NCBI GenBank assembly: GCA_020081605.1
Contig: JAHREC010000019.1
Location: 1,240,001-1,304,000 of the forward strand
Source: Albifimbria verrucaria
Lineage: Eukaryota; Ascomycota; Sordariomycetes; Hypocreales; Stachybotryaceae
Direction of reading: 5' to 3'
Length of the DNA: 64,000 bases
Shown here piece after piece: positions 58,003-64,000 of this stretch (position 1 is its first letter; the number at the start of each line of letters is the position of its first letter). The notes beneath the pieces are model-generated. The model had not been told where the DNA came from. It saw only the letters and a program-made list of their open reading frames with translations, and searched no databases. A program made the translations under genes and the position numbers.

Positions 58003-58855
58003 GGTGATGGTAAGTTACTATGCTCGGAAGTGAGATGGAAGTAGAAAATGAAGTCTAGGTAGACGTGGCGCCAATCCCCACTGATTCTCTAGCCTAGCGC
58101 TATCCAATTGGTGATGAGGATTTTCAACTACAGAATAAATAGCGAGTTGATATGTGAGAATAGGAGAAGAGATTGGCTGCGGGAGGATTCGCAGCCTAGA
58201 CGTGGGCTTACCGTGGTTGAGCTTGTGCAGTTTGGTGGCATGTGATTTCTCTTAGCCGTTCGATATGGGTACGTACCTGTACCAAACCGTCCAGGTTACA
58301 TTTACCAGCGCCACAACGAGGCCTAGTAGTTAATTCCTATTTAATAATAGGTGCAATAAATGACACAAGCCCAAGTCCGTGCTTATTTGGCTGTATAACT
58401 AATGGCAATAGGCTATCGACTTGAGCCTTGTTGCTTTGTTGCTGCGTGCTGACGCATGGCGAGCCTGGGAAGAGCAGCTCACATATGTGCTGGACGAATA
58501 GGACGAATGGTTAATTAGAAGCACAAGGGATTGGGGAAAGTAATGGGTATCAAGCATTGAGATGAGACGCCGACCAGTGGAGTGATTATATCTTTTGTCT
58601 ATACTTGACAACCGCCTCCTCTAACCTCATAGATTGCATCTTCTCACCAGGACAGCATGTCGAGTGGAGTAATATCAAACACCTTCCTGGTAGTATACAA
58701 GGTGAATGGCTCAAACCAAAGCTTAATGTACAAAATTAAATAGCTGATTGCTTCTCTCCGAATGAGGTTTCGCAAGACTACGCTGAAGTGTTCAGCTAGT
58801 CATTTCGACGCAGGAGGCTGTCTTTCAACATCGTTATACAATATATCATCGCCTT
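58003..58855. other. Intergenic region, no gene recognised
   Basis: About 850 bases between the lipase start and the ABC transporter stop, partly AT-rich (58320-58400). It should hold the lipase promoter and the ABC 3' region. Confidence 0.5.
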
Positions 58856-61301
58856 TTATGGCTTTTTCTGCTCAGCTGCAGAGTCTGATTTGTTGCTGTT
58901 CGATTCCTTCTCCTCCTCCTCCTCTACAGACTCCTCTTCCTCGAGCTTTTGCCCCAGCTCCTCCTCTTCAGAGATATGTGCTCGAGACTCGCTCGATCTC
59001 TTCTCAGGTACCTCACCACCGCTCATCTGCCACTCCATCAACTTGCTGAATGCGCTGTTCTTGTCTGCCGCGAGGTTAGTGTAGCTACCAATCTCCGCCA
59101 CCTTGCCCTCATTGTTCAGGACAATAATCTGGTCGGACCTCTTGATGGTCGACAGTCGATGCGCAATGGAGATGGTAGTGTTGCGTCCACGCAGCAAGCT
59201 CGCAAGGGCTTCGTTGACAAGTGTCTCTGATTCCGCGTCAAGGGCTGATGTGGCTTCATCGAGAATCAAAATATCGGGGTCCTTGAGGAGGGCTCGGGCA
59301 ATGGCAATGCGCTGCTTCTGGCCACCAGACAGTTGAGAGCCGCGAGCGCCAACTTGCGTTTCTAGACCGTCGGGCAAATCGCTGATGAAGTTGCAGTTGG
59401 CTTTTCTTGCAGCGGCAATGATTTCAGCACGGCTTGCGCGCGGCCTGCCGTAGGCAATGTTCTCAGCAATGGTACCCGAGAACAGTACTGGTTCCTGGGA
59501 GACCATGCCTATGCGTCTTCTCAAAGACTTAACGTTCATAGTTGAGATGTCGACGCCGTTGATTGTAATTGAGCCATGTGTGGGGTTGTAGAATCTCAGA
59601 AGAAGCGACGCTACCGTCGACTTGCCGCCTCCGGAAGGCCCGACAACACAGACATTGCTTCCGGAGGGATCTCAAAGTTCAAGCCGTTGAAGATTTTGAC
59701 TGCAGGTCGCGTAGGATAGGCAAAGCCCACGTCGTTGAACTTAATGGGGCCTTGAGCAGAAACCACGGGTACACCAACAGTCTGATGAATGGTTGGACGT
59801 CGATCCTGAAGCTCGAACAGGCGACTAGCTGCACCGACTCCTTTCATGAGCTCCGAGTAAAACCCGGAGAGACCAAACAGACTAGAACCTGCAAATGCCG
59901 TATACATCATGAAAGAGGTCAGATCACCAAGAGACATTGCTCCTGATCGAACATAGCCACCTCCGACGATCAACATAGCAAGGATGGTCATGTTACCCGC
60001 CCAACCGGTTGAAGCAAAGAAGGTGGCAGCAGTCAAAGATTCCTTCCGGCCAAGAGCAAAAATGTTACGGACTTGCTTGTTGTAGCGGTGAATCTCTTGC
60101 ACTTCGCCCACAAAGGCCTGACTCGTCTTGATGTTTCCGAGACGCTCCTCAGCGATCTTGGTGAGTGTTCCGAGATTCTTCTGTATGGCTCTGCTGATGT
60201 TTCGGATAATCCGTCCATAAAAAAAGGCTCCAATGGCAATAGGTGGGAACATTAGTAGCAACAGACCGGTGAGCTTCGGGCTGGTCCAGATCATAATGGC
60301 AAAGCCAGCGCCACCGCTGAAGAGAGAGCGGAGGCCGTCGCTGACGTTCTGGGTGACTGACTTGCCCACAATGACCGTGTCGGAGCTCAAGCGCGAGATA
60401 AGGTCACCAACTCTGTTGGCATCGAAAAACTCGGCATCTTGAACGTATGTCCGTCTGTACAGCTGCGATCGCAGCCTGGCCACGACACGCTCACCGACAA
60501 TACGCAGTACAACAATTCTACCAAAATTGGCCATCGCGCCAAGCGTCAACATGGCACCGAGGCCGAAGAAGAACTGGTTCAGGGTGAGACCAAACAGTCT
60601 GGCGTCCTCAACATCTCCCTTGGTCGCGAGGTCAAGAATGCGGCCAACGGAGAAGGGAATAGACATGGAGACACTGGAGGAGATGACGAGGAAGACAAAG
60701 GCGAGGCCAAGCCACCGGAGCTCTGGCCGAGCGACTTTGATCAATCTCCAGACCTCACCAAGTCCAGCTTTGCCTTGTGGCGTGCCCTCTTTCGATAGCC
60801 TGGCTGACAAATTCACTTGGGCGGCCTGAGCAGCCTTTTCGCTTCTTTTAAAACCATGCTCATCAATCTGTTGTTCAAGGTCCTTTGAGGTATTCTCCTC
60901 GGAGGCTTGCTCGGCAACTTGCTTCGCGCCGCTTTTGGTTTGAACTTCTTGGTATGCTGGCTGTCCCGTAGAAAACTGACGCAGAGCTTGGAGAAGACCT
61001 CCGAGCTGCCCCGGTTTCACAGGGAATGCGTTCACATTGCATCGACCGGCTGACGCATAGACCGACGTTCGGAAGACGGGCGAGGAGAGAAGGATGCGTG
61101 GCGATTGTTGCGTGCTAGAATGGTGTGCCCTGGACTGAGCCGACAGGGCTAGTCGCGATAGCTGAAGAGACGGCGGCGGGTTGGAGCTGGAGAGGAGAGA
61201 GGAGGATGCGTTCAGGCCTGCAAAGCAGAGCGTGCGGTTCGCGGGTGAGAAGCTCTCGGAGAAGTGAGGAGCAGCGCTCGACGCACCACTCCCGAGACCA
61301 T
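58856..61301 (-). CDS. mdl1: Mitochondrial ABC half-transporter, Mdl1/ABCB10-like
   Basis: Inner-membrane ABC exporter; yeast Mdl1 exports peptides from the matrix. About 815 residues: one membrane domain (GLAFVFLVISSSVSMSIPFS to AFAGSSLFGLSGFYSELMKG) then one ATPase domain with Walker A GPSGGGKST (near 554), Q-loop GMVSQEPVLFSG, signature LSGGQKQR (near 656), Walker B ILILDEATSALD (near 676) and the switch His in SIAHRLSTI. The end is a Glu/Ser-rich tail. The proposed start at 61301 gives a basic, Arg/Ser-rich leader (MVSGVVRRALLLTSPRA) that fits mitochondrial import; one frame change somewhere at about 61222-61290 is needed to join it to the main frame. A second, at 59666-59668, lies just before Walker A. 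Both look like missing bases; 2446 plus 2 is divisible by 3. No intron. Confidence 0.9.
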
Positions 61302-61864
61302 CTTGACTGAGGGCTAGATGGCCGGCACGTGGTGCATGGCCGGGCTGCGGTGAAGCTGTAAGAAAGAAAGATTATGTCGAGCGTAGAATTGTAGTTGATG
61401 CTGGACCAGATGCCGTCATTGTCGCGGCATTTCTAGCCGTCACTGAGTGCAAAGGTTCAAAAGTATGGTGGACCCCGGTAGCCCCGTAAAGGTGATGGAT
61501 AATCCTAGACAAAATCTTAAGTCGGAGCTGGTCGGAGCTATACCTCAACCTCCCAGCTCCGATGGAAACCCGAACAGCTAGCAAAATGCAGACTTGGCCT
61601 ACGGCCCAGATCGAAAAAATAAAAAAATAAAATAATGACATTGGTGACATTTCGCATCTATACTTTTAATGCGAGTCTTGAGATTGCGGCTCACGGAATA
61701 CCTTGTGAAGGGTGGAACACTCCTATTCAAGGCCGCCACCATGGATTAAGTGATCTGGTTACATAAAGATACAGCATGAAATGCAGACCCTATGGTTACG
61801 TTGTTTCTATGAATACATGCACTCCCTTTGCGTCCCCAAGCTCTCCCGTCGTATGTCCTAACCG
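61302..61864. other. Intergenic region between ABC transporter and Rtt103
   Basis: About 560 bases expected to hold the ABC promoter and the Rtt103 3' region. An A/T-only tract (AAAAAATAAAAAAATAAAAT) lies at about 61615-61634. No gene seen. Confidence 0.5.
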
Positions 61865-63231
61865 CTATGATTGATCTTCTCGCAACATTTCTGCCACGTC
61901 GTCATCGATCCCATCGTCCGCACCCAGGTCAGGAAATCACCAGAATCCTCAACACGTCGCCTCTTATTGGAGCCGTTTGTCGAGATGGTAACAGACTGGT
62001 AGGCCGAGGAGCATTGGTACGTGATTCAGAGCCCAGGGTTTCCGTCACGAGTCCAGAGACTACATCGTCGTCAACTGCTGGGGGCGTCAAGGCTTCCATT
62101 TCAGGTGGAGTGAAGGCTTCAACGGCTGGTGGTGTTAAGGCTTCCATTTCAGGTCTATCTGGCTCGGGTGCCGGGCTTCCAGAGTCTGTATCCGCTGTGG
62201 CACCGTTACCATCTGCTGGGCCGAATGCTCTTATGATGGCGACCTCGACTTGCTGTTTCTTCTCTTCGACCTCTTGCTTGCGTTGAGACAGCTGCACGGC
62301 AGTGCTCTTGTCATTCTCAAGAGCCGTACGGTTGGCCTCCAGCAGTTTCTCGAGCCCAGAGATCAGACCTTCGCGCGCCTTAACACACTCGGCTACGGCA
62401 CTTTCGGCATTGGCGAGCGTCTTCAAAAGCCCGTTTAACCGCGCAGCATACACCGGAGCTGACGGCGGCGCCGTGGCAGGATCAGTGTGCTTCTCGTATT
62501 CTTGGTTCGCCGCTGAAACCGTCGCCTTGAGGGGAATGCTTAGCTTGCCAACAGACTGGTGAGCTGATATGAGGGTGTGAATTCGGATGGTACAGATGCT
62601 GCAGCTGATCCAAAAGGTGACCCCCAAACCCGGATTTAACAGTTCCTCTGGCCTTGTCGAGTTCTGATAAGATAGTTAGAATCACCCAAACTGCTTGGTG
62701 GACCTCAATGCTCACCCTGAAGGCGTGCTTCGATTGCTGCTTGAATTGGCGATTCAAAAATGGTTCTCTCCTTCCAAACATCTATGACTCGTTTCAACTT
62801 CGCTTGGATATCTGCGGGAGCTCCCTTGTAAGCAATGGAGGTTGCTTCGGCGATGATTGGAGAAAATGCGATTATAAAATCTTCTTTATGTCGGATACGA
62901 GACTGTTGCGCGACCTCTAAAACCACTGTTTGTCAGCTACCACCCTTTTGTGACTCAGGTATCATCAGTCAAAGGCTCCCACTCACCGTTCGCAAGATAT
63001 ACGAGACTCAAGCGTTTCGAGCTAGAAGAGTCCTTCAATCGCTGGAGCCAGAGCTGCACAGTTCTATCCGCATGTCTCCTGCAGGCGCATTAGCTTGGCA
63101 CGAGGAAGAGTGCCTTACTAGGCATGACCGTACCGATGAAACATAATCCATTGGGCGGCAGTCGCGATACTGTCATGGCTTTCGTTCAGTGCAGACAGGC
63201 GAGCCAAGACCGCATCGTCGTTATACGCCAT
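61865..63231 (-). CDS. rtt103: CID-domain protein Rtt103 (RNA polymerase II termination factor)
   Basis: Binds the phosphorylated C-terminal repeats of RNA polymerase II and helps recruit the Rat1 exonuclease for transcription termination; nuclear. About 397 residues. The CID domain fills residues 1-130 (LSALNESHDSIATAAQWIMF, RTVQLWLQRLKDS, SLVYLANEVAQQSRIRHKED, VIDVWKERTIFE). A coiled coil follows (LLKTLANAESAVAECVKARE, LEKLLEANRTALENDKST), then a repeated (M)EALTPPA motif and an acidic end (GADDGIDDDVAEML). Exons 63231-63134, 63078-62987, 62916-62716, 62663-61865; introns 55, 70 and 52 nt. Frame changes at about 62621-62625, 62573-62575, 61958-61980 and 61929-61934 all look like missing bases. 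With them the stop moves from 61929 to 61865 and 1190 plus 4 is divisible by 3. Confidence 0.9.
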
Positions 63232-63938
63232 ATTCAATTAAGGGCTGATCTCGAAATAGGTCTCGACTCGAATTTCGGGCTATTAAATTCACGGGAAAGG
63301 ATGAAGAGTTGCTTGTGGTTGGTTACAGTATTCTGCGGGCATGTAATGATGGCGAATACTGTGCCAATTGGTATCCAGAATCACGGGTAGCGCAAGCTGG
63401 AATGCGCGAGAATCGGGGCTTTTGTAGTAGTTGTGAAGGCTCGTGGTCTGTGAAGATGGTCACGTAGCCTAGCAACCGTTCGTCCGTGAGGCTAAAGCAG
63501 TTCCAAGTTTAACCAAGGGCCTATCGCAATACCGTACAGCCGAAGAGACGTGTAAACGATCCTCAGCACCAAAGATATCAGCTTCCAGAATGCTGAGCCG
63601 GGTGGGACAAGTTCTGTTTCGCATGAAAAGCAACATCAACATCCATAGCTCGAGATCCGTTTGGGTAGTTGCATAAGTTGGTATCCTTATACTGCTTACT
63701 ACGATAATTGGCACAAGCTCTGGAGCCGCTAGTCTGGCATGGTTGGAGCTGGCTGGCAGGTCCCTCACCGCCCGGCAGATTGGCCCCCATGTGCACTACG
63801 ACACCTATGCACTCGTGTGATAAGGAGCAGCAAACAAGCAGCATCGTCACAACGTCAGCCATCAAACGCCTGCTCTACGACCTACGCGCAGAAGAATAGA
63901 AACACGTTGCTAGTCCTTCGAACCATCAGAAGTACACA
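63232..63938. promoter_or_regulatory. Shared divergent promoter, Rtt103 and clathrin light chain
   Basis: About 700 bases between two divergent start codons. No further gene seen; specific promoter elements not recognised. Confidence 0.45.
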
Positions 63939-64000
63939 ATGGCGGACCGTTTCCCGTCTCTCGAGGAATTTGATTCCGGAGGTATTACCCATGATGACGA
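63939..64000 (+). CDS. Clathrin light chain, N-terminus only
   Basis: ATG at 63939 in good context (CACAATGGC) opens a frame reading MADRFPSLEEFDSGG up to the right edge. That start is characteristic of fungal clathrin light chains, which regulate assembly of the clathrin coat. Only about 20 codons are in view; a splice donor (GGAG/GTATTA) may lie at about 63982, so the last residues are uncertain. Identification rests on memory of the family's N-terminus. Confidence 0.65.
   Translation, partial: MADRFPSLEEFDSGGITHDD

Noticed and set aside
1..64000. Widespread pseudogenisation by frameshift
   Set aside because: Unrelated essential genes are all affected in the same direction at short runs, which fits sequencing error far better.

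Overview
This is nuclear DNA of a filamentous ascomycete (Pezizomycotina; probably Sordariomycetes, order Hypocreales as a guess). The evidence is the gene set (F-box protein, CASP golgin, Vps3, Hrd1, glycogenin, Mdl1-type ABC transporter, Rtt103, a fungal NLR), introns of 50-77 nt with GTANGT donors and CTAAC/CTGAC-like branch sites, promoters rich in GGTACC, and a 5S rRNA gene lying alone between protein genes, as is usual in these fungi.

Layout. 1-1862: F-box protein running off the left edge (-). 5213-6120: small secreted DUF3455 protein (-). 7851-10179: CASP golgin (-), divergent from Vps3 of the CORVET complex at 10683-14350 (+). 15465-16369: Methyltransf_16-type methyltransferase (-). 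17588-19855: C2H2 transcription factor (-). 19856-38080: about 18 kb with no recognisable gene. 38081-42402: NLR-type NTPase (DUF7708-like, NACHT, acidic linker, propeller-like C-terminus; -), divergent from a DUF7025-like AAA+ ATPase at 42938-45001 (+). 45739-48416: Hrd1 ER ubiquitin ligase (+). 49431-52187: glycogenin (-). 53943-55293: Mn-type cation diffusion facilitator (-). 56494-56612: 5S rRNA (-). 57022-58002: monoacylglycerol lipase (-). 58856-61301: mitochondrial ABC half-transporter (-). 61865-63231: Rtt103 (-). 63939-64000: start of what looks like clathrin light chain (+).

The most important technical point is that every long protein gene here is interrupted by single-base frame changes, about 50 in total. 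Nearly all look like one missing base, often in a run of 2-5 identical bases and most often G or C. When splice sites are placed and one base is allowed at each break, the total coding length of all 13 complete genes becomes a multiple of three. I read this as uncorrected long-read consensus error, not as decay, so all genes are annotated as intact CDS with breaks noted. Coordinates are those of the sequence as given.

Most genes are housekeeping: membrane traffic (CASP, Vps3, clathrin light chain), ER quality control (Hrd1), glycogen priming, metal transport, lipid breakdown and transcription termination. The outlier is the divergent NLR/AAA+ pair beside the gene desert. It is the best candidate for an uncharacterised accessory system, possibly in non-self recognition, but that role is inference.
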